Of a stretch of DNA of 64,000 nt, positions 1 to 15,700 are shown in pieces. Position numbers and translations under genes: made by a program. The DNA lies in NCBI GenBank assembly GCA_014904845.1, contig MU119406.1:1-64000 (forward strand), in the 5' to 3' direction. The stretch comes from Acephala macrosclerotiorum. Its lineage: Eukaryota > Ascomycota > Leotiomycetes > Helotiales > Mollisiaceae. How positions within the stretch are numbered: position 1 is the first letter of the stretch; each line of letters starts with the position of its first letter. The notes under the pieces are model-generated. The model did not search any database. It was not told the origin of the DNA and saw only the letters and a list, made by a program, of their open reading frames with translations.

Positions 1-3000
1 ATTTTATAATCTTTATAATATATAATTTATTAATATATTTTTATATAATAATTTTAAAATTATTATAATAATATTTAATAAATAAAAATAATAAATTTAT
101 TTTAATAAATATACGAATATTAATTATTAAAAATTAATTATCGATTATATATAAATTGAAATAATATTAAAAAAACTTTTTTTTATTATTATATTTTTGA
201 ATTATTAATTTTAATTTTTCGTATAAATTATTAATAATTTTATTTTTAATTTTATTAATTAATTTCGAATTAAAAATACGAATTTTAATATATTTAATAA
301 AATCGAATTTAATAAATTAAAAAAAATTTTACGATTAAATTGTTAATTTTTTTTATTAAAATCTTTCGAATAATATTTTAAATATTATAATCGCGTTTTT
401 TTTATAATTATAATAAAAATTTAATATTAATTTTTTATTTATTTATTATAAATATTATAATTATTTTATTTTTATTTTTAATAATAATAATAATAATAAT
501 AAATATATTATTAAAATTTTCGTTATTATTTTTAATAAATTAATAATATTTATTTTATTATAATTTTTTATTATTATATAATTTTTTTAATTATTTTTAA
601 TTTTAATATTTTATTAATAATTTAATATTTAAATTTTTTTAATTTAATTTATTAAATATAAAAAATATAAAAAATATTTTTTTATTAATATTTTTTTTAT
701 ATAATATAATTTAATTATTATTAAATGAAATTTAATTAATTTATAAAATATATTAATTATATATTTTTTTTTTATTTATTATTAATAATTTATATAAATT
801 TTTTTAAATTTCTTTTTATTATAAACGTTATATTTTTTTAATTTTTTTAATTATTAATAAAAATAATATATTTTTATTAATTATTTTAAAATATAATTTT
901 ATTCGAATTTATTAAATTATTTATTACTTTAATTATTATTTATAAAATTAATTTTTTATTAATTTATTTATTTATAAATTTATTATAATTAAATATAATA
1001 TTTTTTTATTTTTAATTATTATTATTTTTAATTATTATTATTTTTATATATTATTAAAATTTTATAAACGAATTTTTTTTTTATATTATAAATAAAATAA
1101 TTTAATATATTTAAAAAATATTTTATATTATTTTTATAAATATATTTTTTAAAAATTCAATTATTTAAAATATTATTATTTAATTTATTATTTATAAAAT
1201 AGAATTTTTATTTAAATATAAAATATTAATAATAATAAAATAATTAAACTTATAATCGTTTTATAAAATAAATTTAAATTTTTTAAATATTTTTTCATAT
1301 ATTTAATAATAATAATATTTATATTATAATTTATACGTTAATTTTTTTTAATAAATTTTATATCGATAAATATTAAAATTATTAATATAATTATTATAAT
1401 TTAATTTTAATAAAATAATTTTAATTTATTTTTTTTTAATATAATAATATTTAAAAATATTTTTATTTTCGTATTATTAAAACGATTTTATTTTTTTAAA
1501 TTAAAACGTTTTTAAAATTATTAAATTTAATATTTATATTATTTATATTTTAAATATAAAATAAAAATAATATTTAAAAATATATTAATTTAAATTATTT
1601 TTTATAATAATATAATTTTTTTATTAAATCGAATTTTATAAATATTAATTATTAATATATTTAATTAAAAAATTTTATCGATTTTTTATAATATTTAAAA
1701 TTATAATTAATTAATAATTAATATTTTTATAATTTTATTATTTAATATAATTCTTTAAAAATTTTTAAACGAATATCGATTTTTAAATATAAATATTAAA
1801 TTTTTATTAAATTATTATAATAATAAATTAAATATTTTTTTTATAATAATATAATAAATAAATTAATAATTTAAAATAATTATTATTTAAATATTATTAA
1901 TTTTTTTAAATTTAATAAAAAAAAAATTTATTTTCGTTTTTTTTTTTATATTTATTAATAATTAATCGATTTTTTTTATTTTTATTATTTTTTAAAAAAA
2001 ATTTTATATTTTTATATTTAATAAAAAAATTTTAATAATTAATTATTATAATATTATAATTAATAATATATTACAAAAATTTAAAATATATTTATTATTA
2101 TTATTTTATTATATATTTTATTAATTAATAATTTAATTTATTATAAAAATATTATTTTTTTTAATAAATTTTTTTTTAGTAATTATAATTCGTATAATTA
2201 TTATTATTATTTCGAAATATTTTTTTATTTTTTTTATTAAATTCGAAAAATCGAAAAATTAAAATTAATTTATATTTACGTTTTTTATTATATTTTTTAT
2301 TTATTCGATCGATTTAATTTTAATTATTTTTATTATTATTTTATTTATTTTTTTAAAAATTATAATTAAAATTATTATTATATTATTATTTTTTTTATAA
2401 AAATATTTACAATTATTAATTTTTATTTATTTTAAAATATATTTAAATTTTATTTATTATTATTATAAAATTATAATTTTTTTTTTATTATTTTATTATA
2501 ATAAAATAAATTTATACGATTTTAAATATAATAAAAAGATTTTATTATATTAATTTTTTAATAATTTAATTTTAAAATAATAATTATAAATAAATTATAA
2601 TTTAATATTAATAATATTAAAAAATCTTTTATTGTATTTTTTATTATTATTAATATATTTTATAAAAATTATTATTTAATCGAACGTATTAATTTAAATT
2701 GTTTTAATTTTATAAATTATTTTATTAATTTAAAAATTAAATATTTAAATATTATATATTAAAATATCGTATATTGAAATATTATATATTTAAAATTCGA
2801 ATTTCGTAAAATTAAATATTTAAAATATTTAAAATTTAAAAACGTTATAATTGTAAAAATAAATTATTTTAAACGATTTTTTTTTAAATATTATTTAAAT
2901 TTTATTTAAAATAAATATAAAATTTATTTTTATTTTTTAATTTATTTATTATTATTTTTTTAATTTATTTGTAATATTTTTTATTTATTTATAATAATTT

Positions 3001-4180
3001 TTTATAAATATTTTCGTAATTCGTTTTTCGTTTTTTAATAATTATATTTTTTATTCGCGTAAAACATTTTATAATTCTCAAATAAAAATTAAAAAATTTT
3101 AAAAAACGTATTTTTTATTTATTTATTAAAATTATTTTTAAAATATTTTTATATAATATAATTCGTATATTTATTTTATTTATAATATTTAATATTAAAT
3201 ATAATAAATATATTGATTATTATTTTGTTTAAAATTTCGTTTTTTATATTAATTAATAAATTTTATATTTTTTTTTAAATATTATTTTAATAAATAAAAA
3301 ATAAATAATTTTATAAATAATTTTATAAATAATTCGAACGTTTTAATAAAATAAAAACAAATAAAAAATAAATATAAAAACGAATATTAAAACGAATATA
3401 AAAACAAATAAACGTTTTTAAAAAATAAATATTTTTTTTATCAATTGATTTAATAAATATTTTTATAAAAAGTTTTTTAATAATAATTTATAAAAATTTC
3501 ATATAATTATAATATAATATTAATATATTATTTGATTAATTAATTCGAAATTGTAAAATATAAATATAATCGAAATAAAAAAATAAAAAATAATATCAAT
3601 TTAATATAATATTTAAAAATAAATAATAAATATAATAATTTAATTAATTATTAAATCGAATTTTTCGTAAAATAATATTATTTTACGTAATACATATAAA
3701 TTTGAATTAATTATTTAAAAATACGAATTTTTTTATAATTGATTTTTTTTAAATTTTTAAAAAATAATTAAATATTTTGTTTTTGTTTTTATAAAAAAAA
3801 ATAATAAAAAAAATTTATAATTTAATAATATTTAATAATATTTAATTCAATTTTTTTAATTTTTTTATAATAAACTTATTAATATTTTTAATTTATTACA
3901 TTTTATTTTATTTAATAAATTTGTATTAATTTGTAATTGAATATAATTATTAATTAATATTAATATTATATTAAAAATATCGCGTTATTAATAAACGATT
4001 TAAACGTATATAAATTTTTTTTTTAAATTTTAATATACGTATTAATTTATAATTGATTTAAATTATTTAAAAAATAAAATTTGAAATATAAAAATTTTAT
4101 TTCGAAAATAAAAATAAAATAATATTAATTATATATTATTTTAAATCGTATATAAATATTATATAATATTTATTTTATTA

Positions 4181-6320
4181 AAAATTATTATATATAATAA
4201 GTTTTATTATATTTATTAAAACGTATTAAAATATTATTAAACGTTTTTTCGATTATTATTAAATTTTTAAATTATATATAATTTTTTTTAAATAAAAATA
4301 AAAAATTCATTAAAATATAATTGAATCGTATTTTATAAATTGTAAATATTATAATAAAAATATTTATTATATATTAAAAAAAAAATAAAAAAAATTTAAA
4401 TTTTAAAATATTAAAATTATATAATAAAAATAATTTAATTTAATTTAAAATTAAATTAAAAAAATTAAATTTTAATATTATTAAAAAATATAAATAATTT
4501 AATATTAAATTTATTAAAAAAAAATTATTTAAAAACGATATTATATAAACAATTAATTATTAAATATTATAATATAATTAAAATTATTTTATATATTTAT
4601 TAATATTGTTTAATAATTTATTAAATTAATAACGTTTTATAAATAAAAAATAAATATATATATTTTTAATAATAAATAAATTAAAAAATTTTTATAATAT
4701 TATAATAAATTTATTTTATTAAAATTTTAAATAATTTTAAAAAAAATTAAATATAAAAAATAAAAATTAATTTTATTTTATTTAATTAAAATTTTTTATA
4801 TATTTTAAAAAAAAATTATATATATTTTAAATTACAATAGAAATTATTTTTTATATTTTCGATTTTAATAAATAATTATTTATAAATTTTTATATAAATT
4901 TTTTTTTATTATTTTAAACGATTTATTTATAATTTTTTATAAAAAATATTTTTAAATTAATTTTTAATAATTTAAAAAAATTTAAATTTAAAAATATAAA
5001 ATTAATAATTTTATAAAAAAAAAATTATTTTATAATTTAAATTTTTAATAATAAAAATAAAAAAATAATATTAATTTAATTTTTATTATTTAATTTATTA
5101 ATTAATTAATTATTATTATTATTTTATTTTTATTTTTTAAATTTAAAAAAAAAATATTTAAATATATATATAATTAATAATTTTATTAACGTATATTATT
5201 TTTAAAATAATTAAATTCTTTTTATAAAATTTGAAAAATGAAAATATATTAATATAAAACGTATAATAATTATTATAAAAATAAAATTTTAATAAAATAT
5301 TTTAATTTTCGATTTTTATTTATTTATTATAAAAAATAAATATATTTTATTTAAAATAATTAATATATAAATTAATAATACGTTTATTTTAAAAAATTAA
5401 ATTATTAATTAAATTTATAAAAAATTTTATATTAAATATTTTTTTATTATTTAATAAATATAAATTAATAATAAATAAAATTAAAAATTAAATTAAATTT
5501 TTATAAATAAATAAATTTTAAATAATATATTTAAAAAATATATATTAATTTTATTTATTAATCGAAAATTATATACAATATATTAATAATAATTTAATAT
5601 TAAATTTATTTAAAAAAAATTATAATATTAAATAAATAATTATAATAATAAATAAATAATTTCAATTATAAATTTTTATTTTTTTATTTAAATTTAAATT
5701 TAATAAAAATTTTTATTTTTATAAATAATTTTTTTTAATTTATAAATTAAATATATTATTATTTTTAATAATAAAATTTATAATACTAAATAATTCGATT
5801 AATAAAATAATTTATTTTATTAAAATTTTTTTCGATTTTATTATAAAACGATTAAAATTTTTCAAAATTTAATAAATTAATTAAATTATTTATTAATATT
5901 AATTATTTTAAAATTAAAATATAAAAATAAATATAACGTTTTAAAATTTAAAAATTAATTAATAAAAACGAAAATAATATAAAAAAAATATATATAATTA
6001 TTATTTTAATATTTTTAAATATAAAATTTTTAATTAATTTAAAAATTATAAATATTAAATTTAAAGAAAAATTTAAATTTAATTTAATCGATTAAATATT
6101 ATAATATATATTAATAATTAATTTAAAATTAATATTTTTTTTTAATTTATAATTTACGAATTAAAAAAAAAATTTAAAAAAAAATTATTAATATTAATTT
6201 AATAATTAATTAAAAAAATTTAATAATTATTTTAATATTATATTTATATTATTTAATTATATAAATAAATAAAAATAATTTTAAAAAAATATAAAAAAAA
6301 ATATAATTATTTTTAAATAT
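4181..6320 (-). repeat. Left arm of a large degenerate inverted duplication
   Basis: Read as reverse complement, this stretch follows the sequence around 8,660-10,700 over long distances, with indels and mostly transition differences. Clear anchors are 5,165-5,735 with 9,640-10,330, 5,735-5,985 with 9,160-9,640, and 5,985-6,320 with 8,690-9,160. The outer end, 4,181-4,280, matches the reverse complement of 18,325-18,432, on the far side of the LTR retrotransposon. The alignment was made by eye in low-complexity DNA, so the ends are approximate. It is probably a second copy of the same unidentified transposon family in opposite orientation. Confidence 0.7.
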
Positions 6321-8411
6321 ATTAATATAAATTATATTATATTATAAAAAAAAAATATTTTATAATATTATTTTTTATATAATTTAATATAAAATAAATT
6401 TATAATTAAATTTATAATAATATATATTTATAAAAAATTTTAATTTTTTTTTTTAATAATTATAATAAAATAATAAAAATTTAAATTATTAATATAATAT
6501 TAATTTTAAATAAATTAATATCGTTTTATTAAAATTAAAATTATTTTATATTTTTCTTTTTAATTATATTTAAAAAACGATTTAATAATATTATTATAAA
6601 TAATAAAAAATAAAATAAAATATTATTATTTATATAATAGAAATAATAATTAATTTAAAAAATATAAATATTTTTATATATTAAAATAAAATTTATTATT
6701 TATATTTAATTTAATTTTTATAATAAAAAAATATAAAAAATTAATTAAAATAATTATTAATTTATAAAATATGTATTTTATTATATAATAATTATTTTTA
6801 TTTTCGTTTTAAACATTTTTTAAAAAATATTTTAATTTTAATATAATATATTAAATTTTTTTTAATTAATAAAATTTTTAAATTAATAAATAATTATTAA
6901 ATATTTTATAACGATTTAATTTTATTAATAATTACGAATTTATAATCGTATAATTAATTTTTATTTAATTATTTAACGTAATATATAAAAAAAAAAAAAG
7001 ATTTTTACTCGTAAAAAATTTTAAATCTCGTAATATTTTTACGTCGTTTATTAACAATTAAAAACTTATTGCGATTTTTATATTTAAAAATAAAATATTA
7101 CGATTTAAAAATAAATTTTTTTTTTTTTTTAATTTATTTTATATTTTATTATAATTTTAATAAAATATATTAATTTAAATTTAAAAAATTTAATTAAATT
7201 AAAATTTATAAAATATAAAAATAAAAAATATTATATTTAATTTCGATCGAGAATAATTAATTTAAAACGCTCGAAAAAAAATTAAAATATTTTAAATATA
7301 TAATCGAGTTTAAAATATTAAAATTTGAAAAAATTTATAATTTTATTTATTTATTTATTAATTTAATAAACTTGTTATAATTAAATTATAAAATGAATTT
7401 ATATTTGAATTATTTATATTTTTAATTGCAATTTATTTAAATTAATAATTATTACGTAATTGAAATTAAAATTGCGAAGTATTATAAATCGCGATTTATA
7501 TTTATTAAAAAAAATTTTATCGCTCGATAAAATTTATATTCGTAATACGATTTATAATATTATAATATAAATTTAAAAAATTGTAAATCGTAAAAAAAAG
7601 TTTTAAAAAGTTTTTTTTTTAATAAATAGAATTTTAATTACTATTTATAATTAATTGAATTAATCGTAATAATTTAATTTAAAAAATAAAAATTTTAAAA
7701 AAAATTTTTTTTTAATATAAAATTTTAATATAAAATTTTTATCGATTTATTAATTTATTAATTTATTCGATTTTAAAAAAATATTTTTTTAAACGAATTA
7801 TTTTTTTTATATTAATAAAAATTATTTTAATTTTAAATATTTATAAAATATTTAAATTAAAAAATTTTAATTTGAAATTTAAATTAATAATTATTTTTAA
7901 TCGAATATAAAATAAATATAAAAATAAAAAAAAATAAAAATATACTCGCAAAATATAAATCGCGTTAAATATTATTTGATCGAAAAATAAAATAAAAATA
8001 TATTTATTTTTATAATCGAATTTTACGAATATATTTATAAATAAAAAAAATATATAAATTTATTAAAAAATTATATTAAATAATAATATTTTATAATAAT
8101 TTATAAATAAATTTATTTAATTATTTAAATTATATAAAAATTTTAAATTAAATAATTTATATAATTTATTTATTAAATTCGAATTTATAATAATTTATTA
8201 AATTTATTAATTATAATAATAATTTAAATATTTTATTAAAAAAATAATAATTATTTTTTTAAATAAACGTAATAAATTATTATTTTTATTAATATTATTA
8301 AAAATATTTATTATTTATAATATATTAAAATAAAATAAATAAATAAATTAAATAATTTATTAATTAATTATAAATTATAAATTTAATAAACGCGTAAAAA
8401 TTAAAGAATAT

Positions 8412-8480
8412 AATTTCAATTCTAGTGCAAATGGCGCTAGTCCCAATCTGGCCTAGTGCTTCACGTGACTACTAAACTAA
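8412..8480. other. Short island of unmutated sequence inside the RIP block
   Basis: About 60-70 bp of normal composition (for example gcaaatggcgctagtccc and ttcacgtgactactaaac) lie in DNA that is otherwise nearly pure A+T. The island contains a CACGTG core. It sits just outside the start of the right arm of the inverted duplication. It may be the host sequence flanking an insertion, or a remnant too short or too unique to be hit by RIP. No coding potential is seen. Confidence 0.75.
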
Positions 8481-8659
8481 TATTATATTTATATTAATAA
8501 TTTTTTTTATAATAAAAATTAATTCAATTTAATTATTTAAAAAAAATTTTTTATTTTTTTTTTATTACAATTTATTAATACGTAAAACTCGTTAATATTT
8601 TAATATAAAAATTATATAATTAAATTATTAATACGTTTAAAAACAAATTATAAAATTTT

Positions 8660-10700
8660 AAAATTTTAATTTAATATTAATAATTTTATTTTATTTTATT
8701 TTTTTAAAAAAAATATTTATTTATTTATATAATTAAATAAAATAAATTTAAAATTAAAAAATAATTATTAAAATAATTATTATTAAAAATAATAAAAATT
8801 AAAATTAAAATTATTCAATTGATAATTTAAACGATTATTTAATCGAATTAATATTAATAATTTTTTTTTTGAAAAAAAAAAAAGTTTTTTTTAATTCGTA
8901 AATTAAAAAAAAAAAAAATTATTATTATAATTATTTATATATTATTTTATTATCGAATAATAAAAAAAATTTAATCGTAAATTAATTATTATTACGTATT
9001 ATAATATTTAATTAATTAAATTAAATTTAAAAAAAAAAATTTAAATTTAATATTTATAATTTTCGAATTAATCGAAAATTTTATTTTCGAAAATATTAAA
9101 AATATTAAAAATATTAAAAAATATTAAAAATAATAATTATACGTTTTTTTTTTTAACGTTATTTTTTTTAATAATTGTTTTTTTCGTTATTTTTATTTTC
9201 ATTGATTAATTTTTAAATTTTAAAATATTATATATATTTTTATATTTTAATATTAAAATAATTAATATTAATAAACAATTTAAATATAATATTAATTAAA
9301 TTATTATTTTTAATAATTTATTAAATTTTTAAAAAAAAATTATATTCGTATAATTATTTAATAATTATAATATTGAATTTAATTATATATTCGTAAAAAA
9401 AAAATCGATATAAATAATTATAAAAATTAAATTTAATTTTAATCGTTTTATAATAAAATTAAAAATAATAAAAATTGAAATTTTTATATCGATTTTTATT
9501 ATTATTATATATTATTTCGAAATTAAAATAATATAAATAATTTTTTTATATTTTATTAAATTTTAATAAAATAAATTATTTCGTAAATCGAATTATTTAT
9601 TATTATAAATTTTATTATTAAAAACGATAATATATTCGATTTATAAATTAAAAATTTTATTTATAATAAAAAAATTATTTATAAAAATAAAAAATTTTAT
9701 TAAATATAAATTTAAATAAAAAATCGAAATTTACGATCGAAATTATTTATTTATTATTATAATTGTTTATTTAATACTATAATTTGTTTTTTTTTTCGAG
9801 ATTTTAATATTAAATTATTATTGATATATTATATATAATTTTCGATTAATAAATAAAATTAATATATATTTTTTAAATATATTATTCGAAATACGTTTAT
9901 TATAAAAATTTAATTTTAAATTAATTAAATTTAAACGTTTATTTTATTTTTTTATGAAAATATAATTTTATTTTTAATTTTATTTATTATTAATTTATAT
10001 TTATTAAATAATAATAAAATATTTAATATAAAATTTTTTTTAAAATAAACGTATTATCGATTTATATATCGATTATTTCGAACAAAATATAATTGCTTTT
10101 TATAATAAATAAATAAAAATCGAAAATTAAAAATTTTATTAAAAATTTATTTTTATATTAAACGTTATACGTTTTATATTAATATATTTTCGTTTTTGAA
10201 ATTTTATAAAAAAATTTAATTATTTTAAAAATAATATTCGATAAAATTTTTATTTTTTTATTTTTTTTAAAGATTTAATAAAAATAATACGTATTAATAA
10301 AATTATTAATTATACGTATATTTAAATAATATTTTTTAAATAAAAATTAATTTTTTTAAATTTAAAAAATTAAATTAAAATAATAATAATTTATTAATTA
10401 ACTCGTTAAATAATTAAAAATTAAATTAATATTATTTTATTATTTTTATATTTTTAATTTCGTTTATTAATTTTGAATCGAAAATTCGTTAATTATTAAT
10501 TTTTTTTTTACGAGAAATTATAAACGAATTATTTAAAATAATAATAATTTTTTTTTCGATTAAATAAATTTTAAAAAATTTTATTTTTATATAAATTATT
10601 ATAGAAATATATTTATTAAAATTAAAAATATAAAAAAGAAATTTTATTATAATTTAAAATAAACGTAAATTATTTTTTAAAATATATAAAAATTTTTGAA
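8660..10700 (+). repeat. Right arm of the inverted duplication (first part)
   Basis: Inverted partner of about 4,850-6,320. The matching segments occur in mirrored order. The partner of the left arm's outer end lies at 18,325-18,432, so this arm appears to be split by the LTR retrotransposon at 12,403-18,172. The first 200 bp (8,610-8,850) also match 27,600-27,815 in direct orientation. No transposase can be read through the decay. Confidence 0.65.
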
Positions 10701-12402
10701 ATTTTTTTTAAAAAAATTTAATTTTAAATTTAAATTTTTTAATAAATTTTTTTTTAATAAATCAATTTTTAATTATTTTTTAAATTATTTAAAATTTTAA
10801 TAAAATAATTTTATTATAATATTATAAAAGTTTTTTAATTTATTTAATAATTATAATTAATATAATTTTTTATTTTTTTATTTTTTTTTAAAATAATATA
10901 TTTAAATTTAAAAATAAATCGATTAAATAATAATTTTATAAATTATTTTTTATTTATAAAACGTTATTAATTTAATGAACGATATAATATTTTCGAATTA
11001 TAATTATTATATTTTTTATCGTTTTAATTTTAGTAATAATTAATATTATAAATATATTTTATTATAATATTCGAAAATAAATATTAAAAATAAAAAATAT
11101 AAAAATAATTTTATTTAATTTTATTATATTATTAATTGTTTTAATTATTATTTAAAATCGGTTTTTTTTTAAAATAATATATTATTTATACGTTTTAATA
11201 AAATATAATATTTTTTTATTAAATTAATCGAATTATAAATTTTTATTAATATAATTTTTAAATTAATATTTATATTTTTAATATTATTATAAAAGTTTTT
11301 AAAATTAAAATTTATTTTAAAATTATAAATAATAAATATTAATAATTTAAAATAAACGTCGATTTAATACGTTTAAAAAACGTTTTATATTTTTTTTATT
11401 AATATATTAATAAGAAATTTTATAATTTAAAATATTATAATTTTGTTTATAATTTAAAATATCGATTTTTTATCGATTTATAATACGTTTAAATAAATAA
11501 AATAATTAAAATTATAATTGTTACGTAATATAAATTTAAAATAATCGAAAAATTTATTATTTATTTAATATTATTAATAGAATTTTTTTATTTTTTAATT
11601 TTTTTAAAATTTATAAAATATTTTTTACGTTCGAATATTCGCGCGAATTTTATAAATAATAAATATTTAAAACGTTTATATAATCGTTTAAATTTCGTTT
11701 TAATTAAATAATAAATAATAAATCGATTTTTATTATAATAATTTTATAATTATTATAAATTAAACTTTCGAATAAATTAAATAATATTTATAAATATTTA
11801 AATATTTTAAATATATATTTATTAAAATTATATAAAACGTAATACGTTTAATTAATATATTAATATTAGTAATTTTAAAAAATAAAATTTTATTAATTTT
11901 AAATTCGTTTAATTTAACGTTTCGAATTTATTAAAAAATTAAATATTATTTTTCATTAATAATAAATCGTTAAATAATATTAATATCGATTATAATATTT
12001 ATAAAAACGTTTAATATATAACGATTTATTAAATACGTTTTCGTATTAATAAATATAAAAAATAATTTTAATTATATTATAATACTCGATATTATATAAT
12101 AAATTAATTAATAATCGAATAATTCGATAATTTTATTATAAAATATCGTAAAATAATTAATTATTTATATAATATTATTTTCGAATAAATTATTTATATT
12201 TTTCGACAATATTGAAATTTAATTTCTCGAATTTAATTATAAATTAAATTATTTTATTTTTATTATACGATTTCGATTTTTTAAAATTATTATTTATATA
12301 TATATATATTTTTTTAATATATAATAAATATTTTAATAATTCGATTTTTTATAAACGAAATATTTTTTTTCATTTTAATTTATTATTAATTTTTTACGAT
12401 TA

Positions 12403-12728
12403 TATAACGAGTCAATTATTAAACGTATCGTCGATTAAAATTATATAATAAAAATTAAGAAATTCGAACGAAATCGTTATTAATTATTAATTAATTTATT
12501 AAATTAATTTATTTAAATTAAATACGAAATTTTTATTTAATAAAAAAATTTATTATTTATATAAAACTTTCGCGTTTATTAAAGTTTTTATTTATAAAAT
12601 TTTCAACTAGTTTAAAACTTTATTTTCTAAGACTTTATTACGTAATATAAACTTCGTAATTTGTTTGTCGAGTTTTACTCGTTTCGTCAATTCTATAATT
12701 TTTACTAGTTTTTATGTAATTCGTAATA
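12403..12728 (-). repeat. LTR (left copy, 326 bp)
   Basis: It aligns end to end with 17,847-18,172 without a net length difference. Most mismatches are C/T or G/A, as expected if the copies were once near identical and then hit independently by RIP. Shared landmarks include the words acgtatcgtcgatt and gagttttactcgtttcg. Confidence 0.85.
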
Positions 12729-15700
12729 TTATTTTTTTTTTAATTTAATATCGTTTCGACGTTTATTTTTATTAAAATTAAAAAGTGAAATTTGATTTTT
12801 TTTTTATTATTTACGATATTTTTAATTGTTTATATAAAACGCAAAAAAAAATTAATATTTGTTTTACGTATAAAAAAAACTAATTAATTCGTAATATTTT
12901 ATTTTTATTATCGTAAATAATTCTATCGATATTTTTTAAATAAAAACGAATTTTTTTATTATTTCGAATATATTCGTATTAAACGTTTATATAATTTTTT
13001 AAATTTTTACGAATTTATTATACGTAAAATTATTTGTCGATTTTTTTATCGTTTTTATAAAATTTTTATAAATTTTACTTTTAAATTATTTTTTTTTTTA
13101 AGTTTATTTAATTAAATTTTTTTATTTTTTAATTTTTCGTTTTTAAATTCGATTTTTTTATATTTGTCGATTTTAATTTTTTTTTAAAATAATTTTAAAT
13201 TTTAATAATAAAACGTTATTAATTTTTTTAAATAATTAAAAAAAATTTTTAATTTTTATATATTTTTCGATTATAAATATTTTTTTTATTTAATTAAATA
13301 TTTAATTTTATTTTTAATAAATTAATAATTTAATATTTTTTTACGTTATATTTTTTATTTAAATTTAAAAAATTTATTTTTATTATTAAAATTTATAATA
13401 TTTTTAATAATATTATTTCGAATAAAAATATATAAAATATTAAATATATATTTATATTATTAAATAACTCGATTTCGTAATTAATTAATTTTTAAATATT
13501 TTTAATTTTAAATAATTTTAATTTTTTATAATTTAATTTATTTAATAATTTTTTTATTTTAATATTTTAACGAATTAAATAAATATTTTTTTTTTTTTAA
13601 ATATAAATTTCATATTACGATACTTATTATAATATATAATTAATTTAATAATTATAAATTATATATTTTTTTTAAATCTCTTTCGTAAAAATTTAAATTT
13701 ATTAATTTAAATTTAATTTCGTACGTCGTAAATTTACTTTTGTATAATTCGTAATATATTTTAAACTCGTAATTATAATTCGTAAAAAAAAACAATATTT
13801 TTATACTTTTTATTATCGCGTTATTATATATAAATTAAATTATAAATAAAAATTTTATTTAATTATTTTATTAATAATTAATATAATATTTTAAATACGT
13901 TTTTATTATTAATTTAATCGTTTTATTTAATTATTTATTTATAAATAAAAAATTATTAATATTTTTATTTTTATTTTAAATAATATTATTAAAATAATTT
14001 AAAATTTCGATATAAAAAACTTATTTCGATTTAAAATATTTTTATTTAATACTTCGTAATTTATTATTATTATTCGTAAAAACGTATACGTAAAATTTTT
14101 TATCGTATATATTTTTAAATATAATATTATATATACGTATTTCGTAAATTTATTCGTAATAATTAAAATAATATTATATTCGATATTATTAATTAATTCT
14201 TTCGAAAATAATAATTTTATTACGAAATCCCACGTAATAAATTTTTATATATCGAAAAATATATAAAATACTTTTAATTACTCGTATAATACTCGTCGTA
14301 AAATTTTATTTCGTATATAAATATCGTAAATATTTATTATTTTCGTGATTTTTTTTTAAAATTTTAAAATTTTAAAATATAAAAATCTTTTAATATTTTA
14401 TTTATTATTTTCGTAATTTTTTAATATTTATAAACTAGTAATTCGTATTATTTTTTTATAAATTTTTTTTATATTTTTATTAAAATACAAATTTTTTTAT
14501 TAAATCGTAAAATATTTTTATTCGTCGTAAACGATTTTAAAAAAAATTTTAAAAATATTTTCGTAAAAATATTTTTATCGTAATATTTTTTAACGTGTTT
14601 TTTTAACGTTTTATTAATTATTTTTAAAATTATTATTATAATCGTTTTATTAAATATAAATTTATTATTGTATTCTTTTAATATTATTTTTAATTATATT
14701 TTATTTTTTTAATATAAAATTTTTTAAAATTAAATACTATTAATATTTTTATTTATTGTATTTATCGTCGATTGAATTTTTTTATCGTTATAAAAAATAT
14801 TAAATTTTTATAATTTATAAATATTTTTATTTAATATTTCGATTTTTTTAAATAAATTTTTTAAATTTTAAATATTTTAATTATCGTAAATAATTTTTTA
14901 TTATAAATCTCGTAATTTAATTTTATTAATAATAATTTCTTTAAATAATATATTATTAATTATTATTTCGAATATTTTTTCGATTAATTAAATATTATTT
15001 TAATAATAAAATTTAACGTATCAATTTTTATTATAATTTTTTTTTAAAATTAAATATTAATAAAAATAATATTTTTATAAACGCGTTTTTAAATTAATTA
15101 AATATCGATTATTATTATTAATTTTATTTAAATTTTTTTTTTTTTTATTAATTTCGTAAAAAATATTATTATTTTTAAATAATTTTTTACGAATTTTTAA
15201 TAAAAATTCGTAAATTTAAAAAATAATTATATTTTTTTAACGTTCGTAAATTTTTTTTATTTAAATATTAATAATATTTTTTTAAAATTTATAAATATTT
15301 TTTAAATAAAAACTACGTATTTAAAAAATATAATTTTTTTTTTATAAAAATAATATTTCTTTAATTTTAATTTTAAATTCGCGATTTTTAATATATTATT
15401 TTTTATTTTTTAAATATATTAAAATATTATTTAAATAAATAATATATATTTTATTTAAATATAATCGAAAAACGTTATTTATTAATCTTTAAAAAATTAT
15501 TAATATATTTATTAATTTTTTTTATATAATTAAATATTTATAATATTTATATAATATTTTAAACGTTATTTTTTATTTTTTATTTTTTTTTATTTTAATA
15601 AAATAATATTTTTTTTTTAAATCGAATTACGTAAATATTTTAACTTTTTATAATTTATTTAATAAATTATTTACTAATAATAATATATATTTATTTTTAA

